Assembly: GCF_014697105.1 (NCBI RefSeq)
Contig: NZ_JACJRF010000005.1
Location: forward strand, 1-64,000
Origin: Anabaena subtropica FACHB-260
GTDB lineage: Bacteria > Cyanobacteriota > Cyanobacteriia > Cyanobacteriales > Nostocaceae
Direction: 5' to 3'
Length of the DNA: 64,000 nt
Part shown: piece after piece, positions 1-8,700 of the stretch
Layout: each line of letters opens with the position of its first letter
Position numbering within the stretch: the stretch's first letter is position 1
Notes under the pieces: generated by a model
The model's database searches: none
The model's input: the letters and a program-made list of their open reading frames with translations, nothing else
Told to the model about the DNA's origin: nothing
Position numbers and translations under genes: made by a program

Positions 1-46
1 GTTCTTCTTCGCTCTCTGCGATTTCAATCTTAAAAGTGCGGCTCAT
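1..46 (-). CDS. Partial CDS, N-terminal start only (runs off window)
   Basis: A minus-strand ATG at 46 opens a frame that stays open to the window edge and encodes MSRTFKIEIAESEEE. Only 15 residues are visible, so the product cannot be determined. The lysine/glutamate-rich opening resembles the start of some cyanobacterial helix-turn-helix or IS630-type proteins, but that is a guess. An AGAGGA-like element lies too far upstream to count as a clear ribosome binding site. Confidence 0.4.
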   Translation of the reverse strand, partial: MSRTFKIEIAESEEE

Positions 47-319
47 GGTTATTTTAATTTATCGAGTTTGTTTCCTCTATTATATGCACCTTCATATTAA
101 ACTGGTATAAGGAGTAAGGAGTAAGGAGTAATGAGTAATGAATCATTACTGAAATATAAGGTTTAAAGCCCAGTGGAATTGTGGGCGTGAGCTTCCCTTG
201 CTCCCTTGGTTGTTCGCGCAGCGTCCCGTAGAGAAGCCCCCACCCGCAAGTGACGTGGTTTTCTCTCCCTGCTCCCTGCCCCCTGCTCCCTTAACTTTGC
301 TACTATCTTCTTTGAGTTC
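47..319. other. Intergenic, low-complexity repeats
   Basis: No gene is seen. Around 105-150 there are tandem AGGAGTA / ATGAGTA units, and around 262-293 a CTCCCTGC / CCCCTGCTCCC low-complexity run. Both types are common between genes in Nostoc-like genomes. A GCGCAGCGTCCCGTAGAGAAG-like segment near 218-236 also looks like a dispersed repeat. Confidence 0.5.
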
Positions 320-1027
320 CTACTCTCGCCACAAAGCAATACCGCCCAACAAACCAGTGATATTAGGGATCAGCTTGACATTTAAAGGTAGCTGAAAATT
401 TACCCTAACAGCTTCACCACCGCCGATATAAAGATAATCATAGTTGAATAGTCGTTGCAAAGATGCGATCGCCTTTTCTAAGCGACGGTTCCATCTCTTC
501 TGACCAATTTTATCTAAAGTTGCCCGTCCTAGTTGTTCTTCATAAGTTTCCTTCTTCCGAAACCGATGATGTCCCATTTCCATATTCGGCACTAATTTAC
601 CATCCACAAACAACGCCGAACCAAACCCCGTCCCCAAGGTAATCACCAATTCCACACCCTTACCTTTAATAGCACCAAAGCCTTGCATATCTGCATCATT
701 AATCACCCGTACAGGTTTATTTAAGCGTTGTGACAGCGCCGTTTCTAAATCAAATCCAATCCAATCTGAATGTAAGTTGACTGCTGTTTCAGTGACACCA
801 GAGCGTACCACACCAGGAAAACCCACGGAAACCCGATGAAATTCGCCTTGAGCAGCAGCTAACACCATAATGGCATTGATTATAACCTCTGGTGTGGCAG
901 GTTGGGGTGTATCGACACGCGCCCTTTCTGTCACAGGATTTCCCGTAATATCCAAAACTAAAGCTTTGACACCACTACCACCAATATCTACCGATAAAGT
1001 GCGAATTGAACCGTTATCTTCAACCAT
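320..1027 (-). CDS. ROK-family kinase, probable polyphosphate glucokinase
   Basis: The 235-residue protein has the ROK/actin-like ATPase fold signature: a phosphate-binding loop DIGGSGVKA at residues 14-22, the NDAD motif with the candidate catalytic Asp at 110-113, and a second phosphate loop LGTGFGSALF at 131-140. Length and the basic segment HHRFRKKETYEEQLGR fit polyphosphate-dependent glucokinases, which phosphorylate glucose with polyphosphate in the cytoplasm. Start ATG at 1027 follows an AAGG element. It stands alone, with a palindromic element just upstream. A general ROK sugar kinase remains possible because phosphoryl-donor specificity cannot be read from sequence. Confidence 0.75.
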   Translation of the reverse strand: MVEDNGSIRTLSVDIGGSGVKALVLDITGNPVTERARVDTPQPATPEVIINAIMVLAAAQGEFHRVSVGFPGVVRSGVTETAVNLHSDWIGFDLETALSQRLNKPVRVINDADMQGFGAIKGKGVELVITLGTGFGSALFVDGKLVPNMEMGHHRFRKKETYEEQLGRATLDKIGQKRWNRRLEKAIASLQRLFNYDYLYIGGGEAVRVNFQLPLNVKLIPNITGLLGGIALWRE

Positions 1028-1369
1028 TGAGTCTTTACCTTTTTACTGCTGATGATTTGGCTATTATGCTTTGAAATGAGAGCTAGGGACTAGGGAGATA
1101 AGAGAAAGAACTGTTGACTATGGACTCAATACGGTTCGGATAAGCAGGGGGTGCAGGGGAGGCAGGGGAGGGAAGAGAGTTATTATTAAGCAATTTCTCT
1201 TCCCCTGCTTCTATTCTCCCCCTGCACCCCCTGCTCGCCTCAACAGATAACTCTGTTAACCGAACCGTATTGACTATGGACTAATGAGTTATGCTCTCAT
1301 CCAGTTAACATAAAAATGATGCGATATTAGTAGGCGAAAGCCACATTCTTTCATTTTTAATTTCTAAAA
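1028..1369. other. Intergenic region between divergent genes, mostly a palindromic element
   Basis: This is the divergent spacer between the ROK kinase and the creatininase-family gene. Its centre is the inverted-repeat element described at 1127-1272. The remaining roughly 90 bases before 1370 are AT-rich and should hold the promoter for the plus-strand gene. No ORF was seen. Confidence 0.5.
1114..1282. repeat. MITE-like palindromic element with flanking direct repeats
   Basis: Terminal arms CAATACGGTTCGG (1127-1139) and CCGAACCGTATTG (1260-1272) are exact inverse complements. Inside them a second pair, AGCAGGGGGTGCAGGGG (1143-1159) and its inverse complement (1219-1235), extends the hairpin, and GAAGAGA / TCTCTTC close it further in. 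The 13-mer TTGACTATGGACT occurs at 1114-1126 and again at 1270-1282, directly flanking the arms, like a target duplication. No coding capacity is present. The same 13-mer is also related to local short tandem repeats, so true duplication is uncertain. Confidence 0.6.
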
Positions 1370-2167
1370 ATGCACAGTTTTATTCCCCCAGAACGGTTTT
1401 TCCCCTACCTTACCTGGACAGAAATTCAGGAAATGCCAAATAAAGAGAATGTGGTTATCATCCAGCCTGTAGGGGCAATTGAACAACATGGACCCCATCT
1501 GCCATTGATTGTTGATGCTGCCATTGGTGTAGGGGTGTTGGGAAAAGCTTTATCTAAACTTGATACTAACATTCCCGCCTACGCCTTACCCATCCTCTAT
1601 TATGGTAAATCCAACGAACACTGGCATTTTCCGGGGACGATTACCCTTAGCACAGAAACGCTGACAGCAACAATCATGGAAGTGGGAGAGAGCATTTACC
1701 GTGCAGGGTTTAGAAAATTGGTGTTAATGAATTCCCACGGGGGACAACCCCAAGTCATGCAAATGGCGGCGCGAGATTTGCACGTAAAGTATGGTGATTT
1801 TGCCGTGTTCCCTTTATTTACTTGGCGTGTACCACATATAACAAAGGAATTGTTAACACCAAAGGAAGCTACACAGGGAATGCACGCTGGAGATGCGGAA
1901 ACTAGTATCATGCTAGCGATTCTGCCCGATCAAGTAAAACTAGATAAAGCGGTAGCAGAATATCCCCCAGAACAACCAGCAGGTAGCTTATTAAGTTGGG
2001 AAGGCAAATTACCCGTGGCTTGGGTAACGCGAGATATCAGTAAAAGTGGTGTGATTGGTGATGCGACAACTGCAACTAAAGAAAAGGGCGATCGCATTTT
2101 AGAATCCGTCTCTGATGGTTGGGTAGAAGCTATCAGAGAAATTTACGCCTTTTGTCCACCTGTGTAA
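1370..2167 (+). CDS. Creatininase-family amidohydrolase
   Basis: The 265-residue protein carries the metal-site motifs of the creatininase/FAPy-deformylase superfamily: GAIEQHGPHLPLIVD at residues 35-49 (Glu38, His40 and Asp49 as likely ligands), NSHGGQ at 121-126 and MHAGDAETS at 171-179. Members hydrolyse cyclic or linear amides (creatinine, formamidopyrimidines, mycofactocin precursor); the substrate here cannot be inferred. No signal peptide is visible, so it should be cytoplasmic. It starts at ATG 1370 in a promoter-sized spacer and has no operon partner. Confidence 0.85.
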   Translation: MHSFIPPERFFPYLTWTEIQEMPNKENVVIIQPVGAIEQHGPHLPLIVDAAIGVGVLGKALSKLDTNIPAYALPILYYGKSNEHWHFPGTITLSTETLTATIMEVGESIYRAGFRKLVLMNSHGGQPQVMQMAARDLHVKYGDFAVFPLFTWRVPHITKELLTPKEATQGMHAGDAETSIMLAILPDQVKLDKAVAEYPPEQPAGSLLSWEGKLPVAWVTRDISKSGVIGDATTATKEKGDRILESVSDGWVEAIREIYAFCPPV

Positions 2168-2345
2168 AGCAGGGAGCAAGTGGCGTAGCGGGAAGAGAAA
2201 ATTAACAACTAACGACCAATGACCAATGATGATCAATTAAATTTGTTAGTGTAGGGTTAGTGGAGTAGTTATAATTTAGCCAAACTGTTTCACAGTTGAC
2301 GGGCGAGCAATTGCTAAAAAACATTAATAATTAGAGATAGCAGTT

Positions 2346-2849
2346 ATGACGGCATTTGAACCTAACGGACTCAGTTCTTATAGCCAAGAAGATGTACAGC
2401 GAATTTTACAGCTGGCGATCGCCCGGCAAGCTGATGACCAAGATAAAGAATTTAGTTATGAGCAATTGTTGGAAATTGCTACTGAGTTACAGATATCACC
2501 GGATACTCTCAAGCTAGCAGAAATAGATTGGCGATCGCAACACAACGAATTACGTCAACGGCAAGCATTTAATGCTTACCGCTTCACAAAATTTAAGAAA
2601 CGCCTTGGTAATTATGCCATTTTCAATAGTTTTCTACTGTTGGTAGATTTTGTTGGTGGTGGTACTATTACTTGGTCGTTATACTTCCTGCTTTTCTGTG
2701 GTTTGACATTAGGGTTGGATGTGTGGAATACATTTCAGACTAAAGGCGACGAGTATGAAATGGCTTTCCAGAGATGGAATCGCAAACATCAAATCAAACA
2801 AACTATCAATACCTTTATTAATAAATGGTTTAAAGCCTTACAAGTTTAA
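2346..2849 (+). CDS. 2TM-domain membrane protein
   Basis: The 167-residue protein has an N-terminal helical segment (YSQEDVQRILQLAIARQ, residues about 12-28) and an RQRQAFNAYRFTKFKKRL basic stretch, followed by two adjacent hydrophobic helices at about residues 91-128 separated by a short turn. This arrangement matches the widespread 2TM domain. The C-terminus is again basic (residues 140-167), suggesting both ends lie in the cytoplasm. Its function is unknown. It starts at ATG 2346, is monocistronic, and converges with tyrA. Confidence 0.7.
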   Translation: MTAFEPNGLSSYSQEDVQRILQLAIARQADDQDKEFSYEQLLEIATELQISPDTLKLAEIDWRSQHNELRQRQAFNAYRFTKFKKRLGNYAIFNSFLLLVDFVGGGTITWSLYFLLFCGLTLGLDVWNTFQTKGDEYEMAFQRWNRKHQIKQTINTFINKWFKALQV

Positions 2850-2909
2850 ATTCTGAAGGTGAGACAAAATTAATAACAGGTAAGATAGGCATTCAATTGT
2901 AGATTGAAT

Positions 2910-3749
2910 CTAATCAACAAAATTAGGTCGGGCTTGCTGTGTAGCTTTTAGTTTGGTTTCTAAAGCTGACCAATTTTCTTGCTCAATTAGATTAATTAAT
3001 TCATCAAGATTACGGCGATATTGTTGCAATGACCCTAGTAATGCTTGGCGATTATACTGTGCCATCATTACACCTAACTCTGGATTACCGCCACCCACAC
3101 GGCTAGTATCTCGAAAACCGGAACTAGCTAGATTTTGGGCTAACTGTAAAACATTGGGATCAGTTTCGCTGATGCAAGCAGCAACTAACGAGGAACTAAC
3201 CATCACTGGTAAATGAGAAATCCAACTCACAGCGAGGTCATGTTGCTGGGGTTGACAATAGTAAATATTAGCGCCAAGCGATCGCACAATTTCCTCCACA
3301 ACTGCGATCGCCCCTTTGGGTGTTTTCGCTTCTGGTGTCAACACATAGGGTCTACCAACAAATAAATTTCTTTGGGCAGATTCTATACCACTATCTGTAT
3401 TTCCCGCCATTGGATGACCACCGACAAAGTTTTCCCAGAGGGGTGAAATCGCTTCAACTATGGGTGCTTTCACTGAACCAACATCAGTCACTATAGTAGC
3501 CTGGGGTAGATGATGAATCAACTGCTCCACTTGGGGAACAATAAGACCGATGGGCGTACAAATAAATACCAGCTCTGCGGCTGTTAATAAGTTCATCTCC
3601 ACAGAGGCTTCATCGACACTACCTAAAGCGACGGCTGTTTCACAGGTAGATTGTTTGCGGCTGACACCTAAGACATGATGACCTTGCGATCGCAAATCAT
3701 AACCCAATGAACCACCAATCAAGCCTAGACCTAAAATTCCAATTTGCAT
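2910..3749 (-). CDS. tyrA: Prephenate/arogenate dehydrogenase
   Basis: The 279-residue protein opens with a Rossmann NAD(P)-binding motif, GILGLGLIGGSLG (residues 4-16), and has the GGHPMAGNTDSG motif (110-121) whose His is characteristic of the TyrA family. Family members decarboxylate prephenate or arogenate oxidatively in tyrosine synthesis. Cyanobacterial enzymes usually prefer arogenate and NADP, but specificity cannot be read here. The length is typical for a monofunctional TyrA with no chorismate mutase fusion. Together with aroF at 7177-8235 it places two aromatic-pathway genes in this region, not in one operon. Confidence 0.9.
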   Translation of the reverse strand: MQIGILGLGLIGGSLGYDLRSQGHHVLGVSRKQSTCETAVALGSVDEASVEMNLLTAAELVFICTPIGLIVPQVEQLIHHLPQATIVTDVGSVKAPIVEAISPLWENFVGGHPMAGNTDSGIESAQRNLFVGRPYVLTPEAKTPKGAIAVVEEIVRSLGANIYYCQPQQHDLAVSWISHLPVMVSSSLVAACISETDPNVLQLAQNLASSGFRDTSRVGGGNPELGVMMAQYNRQALLGSLQQYRRNLDELINLIEQENWSALETKLKATQQARPNFVD

Positions 3750-3751
3750 TT

Positions 3752-3812
3752 TTAGTCATTAGTCAATAGTCATTAGTTAATAGTCATTAGTCATTAGTCA
3801 TTAGTCAATAGT
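3752..3812. repeat. Heptameric short tandem repeats (TTAGTCA-type)
   Basis: About eight tandem copies of TCATTAG / TCAATAG heptamers lie between the divergent tyrA and pentapeptide genes. These are the short tandemly repeated repetitive sequences typical of heterocystous cyanobacteria. No function is established. Confidence 0.85.
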
Positions 3813-3851
3813 TGTTCTTAAGTACGAATTAAAGAAATTATGAGGTATTAG

Positions 3852-5417
3852 ATGAATGTAGAGGAATTGCTGGCACAATACGCAGTAGGAATCATAAATT
3901 TTAGTGGTGTTGACCTCTCGGAAGCAAATTTGAGTGGTGTCAAACTCTGTGGTGTGAATTTTAGCAAAGCAAATTTGAGTATAGTTAACCTCAGTGGAGC
4001 AAACCTGAGTGAAGCTGACTTCAGCTATGCCAAAATGAACGTAGCCAGACTGAGTGGTGCAAATCTGACGAGTGCGATTCTCAATCATTCCAGCCTCAAT
4101 GTTGCTAATTTAATTCGTGCTGACCTCAGTCGCGCTCAATTGCGAGGGGCTTCGCTGGTACGTGCTGAGTTAGTTCGTGCTGAACTGAGTCGTGCTGATT
4201 TATCTGATGCAAACCTGAACAGCGCTGATTTGCGAGAAGCCACACTCCGCCAAGCCAATCTTCGTCACGCCAACTTAAGCGGAGTGATTTTAAAAGGTGC
4301 TTCACTGGTAGGAGCTAATTTAGAAATGGCTAACCTCAACGCTGCTGACTTATGTCGGGCTGATTTAACTAACGCCAATCTGCGAGATGCTGAACTAAAA
4401 CAGGCTAATCTTCGTCACGCTAACCTCAGTGGTGCAGATTTAAGCGGGGCGAATCTCCGTTGGGCTGATTTGAATGATGCAAATCTGAGCTGGGCTGATT
4501 TAAGTGGCGCAAAATTGAGTGGGGCTAACTTAGTTGGAGCAGACTTAAGCAATGCAAATTTAACCAATGCTAGTCTAGTTCACGCAAATTTAATTCAGGC
4601 AAAACTAATTAGAGCCGAATGGGTGGGTGCTGATTTAACTAGCGCCATTCTCACTGGTGCAAAACTTTACTCTACTTCAAGATTTGGTTTAAAAACCGAG
4701 GGTTTGATTTGTCAGTGGATTGACTTAAGCCCTACAGGCGATCGCTCCATTATCCAAAAGTTTGATACTGAAGATCCACAAGACTTTTTTAATGAAACGC
4801 CTCCAACCATCCAGATTATTGTTGATACAGCCTTAGAAGCAGAAGCAAATTTCGCCTTAGCTGGCGCTTATTTTCACATCGCCCAAGAATACCAATTGCT
4901 CAAACAACCACCCAGCATGGAAATTGGCTGTCGCCGGACTGTATTTACATTCCGGGTAGATAGCGATGTCGCCTTGTTACCTACAGCTTGTCTAGCAATT
5001 TTGCCTTTTAAAGATGCAGTGAATACACAAAAAAATATTGAATTACTTCTGGCAATGATAGACAAAGAAAATATATCTCCATTGGGAGGAAAAACATCCC
5101 ATCGGCTGAAGCAATTAACTACTGCGATCGCGCAAGCTATAAGTCAAGCACAAATTATTAAAAGAACCAAAAAAAACTTACATTTAGCCGCAAAAATTAA
5201 ATTTTTCCAAGCTCCTACCCAAATCATCTTAACCAATTCCAGCGCTCAGACTTTGATTGTGTATGACAACCCCAACTTTGGTAAACGATTTATTAACTCT
5301 TCCAATACTGAGATGACTTTTTCAGGCGATATATCTAGTGAATCTGTCACCTATCCTCTACCTGCATTAAATTCACTTATAGATTTTGTCAACAGTTTCC
5401 ACTATGTGAATGAATAG
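3852..5417 (+). CDS. Pentapeptide-repeat protein with a distinct C-terminal domain
   Basis: Of 521 residues, roughly 17-285 are nearly uninterrupted A(D/N)LxX pentapeptide repeats that should form a right-handed quadrilateral beta-helix. The remaining 230 or so residues are a separate non-repetitive region of unknown function, with a basic segment near 430-440 (KRTKKN). No signal peptide or membrane helix is evident, so a soluble scaffold is likely. It starts at ATG 3852, right after the heptamer repeats. The next gene (5522) lies 100 bases downstream on the same strand and could be co-transcribed. Confidence 0.85.
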   Translation: MNVEELLAQYAVGIINFSGVDLSEANLSGVKLCGVNFSKANLSIVNLSGANLSEADFSYAKMNVARLSGANLTSAILNHSSLNVANLIRADLSRAQLRGASLVRAELVRAELSRADLSDANLNSADLREATLRQANLRHANLSGVILKGASLVGANLEMANLNAADLCRADLTNANLRDAELKQANLRHANLSGADLSGANLRWADLNDANLSWADLSGAKLSGANLVGADLSNANLTNASLVHANLIQAKLIRAEWVGADLTSAILTGAKLYSTSRFGLKTEGLICQWIDLSPTGDRSIIQKFDTEDPQDFFNETPPTIQIIVDTALEAEANFALAGAYFHIAQEYQLLKQPPSMEIGCRRTVFTFRVDSDVALLPTACLAILPFKDAVNTQKNIELLLAMIDKENISPLGGKTSHRLKQLTTAIAQAISQAQIIKRTKKNLHLAAKIKFFQAPTQIILTNSSAQTLIVYDNPNFGKRFINSSNTEMTFSGDISSESVTYPLPALNSLIDFVNSFHYVNE

Positions 5418-5521
5418 TAAAGGGAGATGAGGAAACAAGGGTGATAACTTACTCAAAGACTCTCCCCCACGCCCAATTCCCAATTGATCAAACAAACTGT
5501 CGGAGGAAACAAATACCTGAT

Positions 5522-6103
5522 ATGTTCAATAAAATGATGGGTCGGACTCGTTACGTAGTATGTCGCTTGTTTCTGCATTTAAGCGGCTCTGACATAGCGC
5601 CAATTTTGGGAGAATTAAATCGGATTGGTAGAGAGGCGATCGATGCAGAAGGTGAGTTACAAGTTTTAGGCGAAGGATTGGTAGAACTTTGCGAAACCCT
5701 GTTGCGTTACGATGAATACTGGCTTTCTGCTGCTAATGAAGGTGATGTATTTTGGAGCGAAGGCGAAGCCGGAGATTATGTCAATGATTTGTTTAGCGAC
5801 TCTGCGGAAAGATATGGCGCTGATTTAGAGTTAGACACTGATGATGTTGATCAACCCCTGTCTTTACCTGCAACACGCAACATCATCATCATGCTGACAG
5901 TCGCTTACGAAGGGGAAGTACCAGACTTAGAAACTGATCTGGCTAATATTCAGGCATTGAAGCAAGCTTTAAAAGCTTTAATCAATTTACACTACAACAA
6001 TAAACTCAGGGCTGTACAGGTGCATTTCTCGCCAGCACGTTTAGGGGATGAACTCAGTAACGATCAGCTATTGCAATATTATCCAGAGTTGATACCTTTA
6101 TAA
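5522..6103 (+). CDS. DUF1517-like conserved protein
   Basis: The frame is open from 5441, but the segment from ATG 5522 (MFNKMMGRTRYVVCRLFLHL) looks like the conserved start, giving 193 residues; a GGAGG at 5502-5506 lies rather far upstream. The protein has no membrane helix. It resembles the C-terminal half of DUF1517 proteins of cyanobacteria and plastids (alternating helices, NIIIMLTVAYEGE near the middle, LLQYYPELIPL at the end). Function is unknown. The family assignment is from memory of the pattern, not a search. Confidence 0.6.
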   Translation: MFNKMMGRTRYVVCRLFLHLSGSDIAPILGELNRIGREAIDAEGELQVLGEGLVELCETLLRYDEYWLSAANEGDVFWSEGEAGDYVNDLFSDSAERYGADLELDTDDVDQPLSLPATRNIIIMLTVAYEGEVPDLETDLANIQALKQALKALINLHYNNKLRAVQVHFSPARLGDELSNDQLLQYYPELIPL

Positions 6104-6171
6104 CTTGTGGGGTTGTCCGTACTACGACCCATCAGAGAACTTGTTAAGCTCGAAAATAAGACGACAATGCC

Positions 6172-7047
6172 ATGATCATGACCATACTACGTAAAGTTAC
6201 AGTGATTTTTTTAGCAGTCAGTTTGTGTCTGACAACCGTCGCCTGTGGAGGAGGAAACCAAACCACCTCTACAAATCGGAACGTTAGCCAAACTTCTGCT
6301 GCTACTAAACTAAATGACGGTCAGTATCAAGTACAACAAGCTACTTATGATGATGCCTCTGGGGAATACACTTTATTTTTACTCAACAGTAATCCCCCAA
6401 CCTTTGCCACTGAAAATTTACAAATGGCAAGGCTGACCGAAGATGAAGTCAAGGAAGGTAAGAAAAGTTACCTGAAGGTAGAAAATGGACAGCCAGTTTT
6501 ATACTTGACAGAAGATTTTAAAATTGAGTACGTCCATAACGTCACCGAGAATAGAACTAATCCCCAAACAGGACAGCAAGAAACAGTCGTAGTTCGCCGG
6601 GAAAATGGCTTTTGGGCCCCCTTTGCCGGTTCTGTAGCTGGTAGTATAGCTGGTCAAGCAATTGGTAATGCGTTGTTTAGACCCCAATACTACGTTCCCC
6701 CCGTGTATCAACCAGGTGGAGTAATTAGAGGTTTTGGTGGATATGGTAATAGTTACGACCAAGCCGTATCCAGCTACCGCAGTCGTTACAACGCACCACC
6801 CGCAGCCGTGAGAAATCGGACAGCTTTCCGTTCTACAGGGACTATTAGAAGGTCGCCTAATACTTCCACCGTCCGTACTGCACCACGCACCACAACAAAC
6901 CGTCCTTCTGGTTCTGGTTTTGGTGGTAGTACTCTCAGACCTTCTGGTCGTTCCAGCACTACCAGACGCAGCCCTAGTGGCAGTAGTTTTGGTAGTGGAC
7001 GTTCTCCTGCTCGTCGTTCCACTGGTTTTGGTACCAGACGACGCTAG
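6172..7047 (+). CDS. Probable lipoprotein with Arg/Ser/Thr-rich C-terminal tail
   Basis: The 291-residue protein begins with a basic, hydrophobic leader ending in CLTTVACGGG, a plausible lipobox with the lipidated Cys at 25, so it is probably an exported lipoprotein. Residues about 30-140 form a compact domain, and 145-165 contain a Gly/Ala-rich segment (FAGSVAGSIAGQAIGNALF) that may insert in or touch a membrane. From about 200 onward the sequence is low-complexity Arg, Ser, Thr, Gly and Pro. Function is unknown. Long antisense ORFs here are by-products of that biased composition. Confidence 0.65.
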   Translation: MIMTILRKVTVIFLAVSLCLTTVACGGGNQTTSTNRNVSQTSAATKLNDGQYQVQQATYDDASGEYTLFLLNSNPPTFATENLQMARLTEDEVKEGKKSYLKVENGQPVLYLTEDFKIEYVHNVTENRTNPQTGQQETVVVRRENGFWAPFAGSVAGSIAGQAIGNALFRPQYYVPPVYQPGGVIRGFGGYGNSYDQAVSSYRSRYNAPPAAVRNRTAFRSTGTIRRSPNTSTVRTAPRTTTNRPSGSGFGGSTLRPSGRSSTTRRSPSGSSFGSGRSPARRSTGFGTRRR

Positions 7048-7123
7048 GAAATTCTCGATTAACGTGTGCCTCCGTTGGAGACTCACGTCGATTAATACCG
7101 TGCCTCATAGATGCCAATAACCC

Positions 7124-7165
7124 AAAAAGGAGTATCCAGCGTGCTGGATCTCCTTTCGTTATTTA
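7124..7165. terminator. Hairpin terminator between convergent genes
   Basis: AAGGAGTATCCAGC pairs with GCTGGATCTCCTT (one bulge), followed on the plus strand by TTTCGTTATTT. It lies between the ends of the lipoprotein gene and aroF and could serve both; the plus direction has the better T-rich tail. Confidence 0.7.
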
Positions 7166-7176
7166 TGATTCTAATT

Positions 7177-8235
7177 TTATGCTACCACTACTGCTGGTTG
7201 TGGCCAGCGTCCCACGGCTTTACCAATGATGGCCAATTCTTGCATTAAGTGGTCGAAACGGTCTGGTGTGAGGGATTGTGGCCCGTCAGATAGGGCTTTT
7301 TTGGGGTTGGGATGTACTTCAATCATCAGGGAATCAGTACCGGCTGCGATCGCCCCCATTGCCATTGATGGCACAAACTCTGCCCAACCTGTACCATGAC
7401 TAGGATCAATCATAATTGGTAGGTGAGTTAATTTCCGCAACACTGGTACTACAGATAAATCTAGAGTATTACGCGTATATTGCCGATCAAAGGTACGAAT
7501 ACCCCGTTCGCATAAAATTACATTGGGGTTGCCTGCTGCTAGAACATACTCGGCCGCCATCAACCAATCTTCAATTGTGGCTGCCATCCCCCGTTTCAGC
7601 AGCACTGGTTTTGCCTGCGCCCCTACTTTTTTCAGCAGGGAGAAGTTTTGCATATTTCTTGCACCCACCTGGATCACATCAGCTACTTCCGCAATAATAT
7701 CCAGTTCCGCCGCATCCATGACTTCTGTGATCACACCCAATCCGCTAACTTCCCGCGCCTTTGCCAACAATTCCAAAGCACTTTCGCCATGTCCTTGAAA
7801 GGCGTAAGGTGAGGTGCGGGGTTTATAAGCACCACCGCGCAAAAACTTAGCTCCACTTGCTTTGACACGCTGCGCCGTCTCAATGATCATTTCCTCATTT
7901 TCTACGGAGCAGGGACCAGCAACCACTACCAAGGGATGGTTTTCACCAAACACAACTGCACCATTAGGAGTATCAACTACTACTTCCGAGGCTTCGCCAT
8001 GACGATATTGGCGACTAGCTCGCTTATAAGGCAGTTCTACCCTTAATACTTGCTCAATCCAAGGGCTAATTTCTTGAATTTGTAAGGGGTCTAAGTCAGC
8101 AGTTTCACCTACTAAGCCAATTACCACTTTGTGTTGACCAATAATTTTTTCAGGTGTTAATCCCCAGTTACTTAGTTCCTCGCTAATCCGGTTGATTTCT
8201 ACTTCCGGGGAACCGACTTTCATGACTACTATCAT
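7177..8235 (-). CDS. aroF: 3-deoxy-7-phosphoheptulonate synthase (DAHP synthase)
   Basis: The 352-residue protein combines an N-terminal ferredoxin-like regulatory domain (about residues 1-70) with a type I-beta DAHP synthase barrel. Diagnostic motifs are GPCSVEN (107-113), RGGAYKPRTSPYAFQG (133-148) and DPSHGTG near residue 300. It condenses phosphoenolpyruvate with erythrose-4-phosphate, the first step of the shikimate pathway. The N-terminal domain is the type that mediates feedback inhibition in related bacterial enzymes. Two starts six residues apart are possible (MIVVMKVGS); neither has a strong ribosome binding site. Confidence 0.92.
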   Translation of the reverse strand: MIVVMKVGSPEVEINRISEELSNWGLTPEKIIGQHKVVIGLVGETADLDPLQIQEISPWIEQVLRVELPYKRASRQYRHGEASEVVVDTPNGAVVFGENHPLVVVAGPCSVENEEMIIETAQRVKASGAKFLRGGAYKPRTSPYAFQGHGESALELLAKAREVSGLGVITEVMDAAELDIIAEVADVIQVGARNMQNFSLLKKVGAQAKPVLLKRGMAATIEDWLMAAEYVLAAGNPNVILCERGIRTFDRQYTRNTLDLSVVPVLRKLTHLPIMIDPSHGTGWAEFVPSMAMGAIAAGTDSLMIEVHPNPKKALSDGPQSLTPDRFDHLMQELAIIGKAVGRWPQPAVVVA

Positions 8236-8700
8236 ATAAAAATCCCTATTTAACAGTGATCAGTTCTCAGTCAATCTGGTTCTGTTAAGGATACTTTCGC
8301 CTAGACCGATGTTTATCGGCGGTTAATTGCGTTCCTAACTGTTGACTGCTCCGCAAAACAGTAGGCTTTATCTTGGTTCTTATATATTAATTTGTGATCT
8401 TATCAACGATTTAAAATAAATATTTATACTATAAAATATCCAAGCGCTTAGTGCTTTTTGTTACCGCCTATTGGGTCTATATCCAGTTCATTTAATTACT
8501 AACAATATGCTTGGTTTTGCTGTTAATAGGTAATTGGTTTTTACCACCACTTATATTATGAGTGTTTAAAAGAACATGATATGAGTTGATTATGATTAAT
8601 TTGTACTTAGTAATGTTGAAGTTATTCAAATATAAACTTCAACATTGACTCTAATCATTTACCCAAAAAGACAGTTATCTGAACACTTGAGCGCCGCTTT
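8236..8700. other. Intergenic region, AT-rich, with a small hairpin
   Basis: No ORF was seen. The half next to aroF should hold its promoter. An inverted repeat AATGTTGAAGTT / AACTTCAACATT at 8612-8646 lies downstream of the PAM68-like gene on its transcribed strand and may act as a weak terminator, although no T-run follows. Confidence 0.45.

Noticed and set aside
3801-4088. 95-codon minus-strand ORF opposite the pentapeptide gene
   Set aside because: It is the complement of repeated A(N/D)LS codons and is a frame shadow.
6499-7086. 195-codon minus-strand ORF opposite the lipoprotein gene (and a 78-codon one at 6786-7022)
   Set aside because: Both are mirror frames of the Arg/Ser/Thr-rich tail; composition is Thr/Arg/Ser biased, with no domain and no ribosome binding site.
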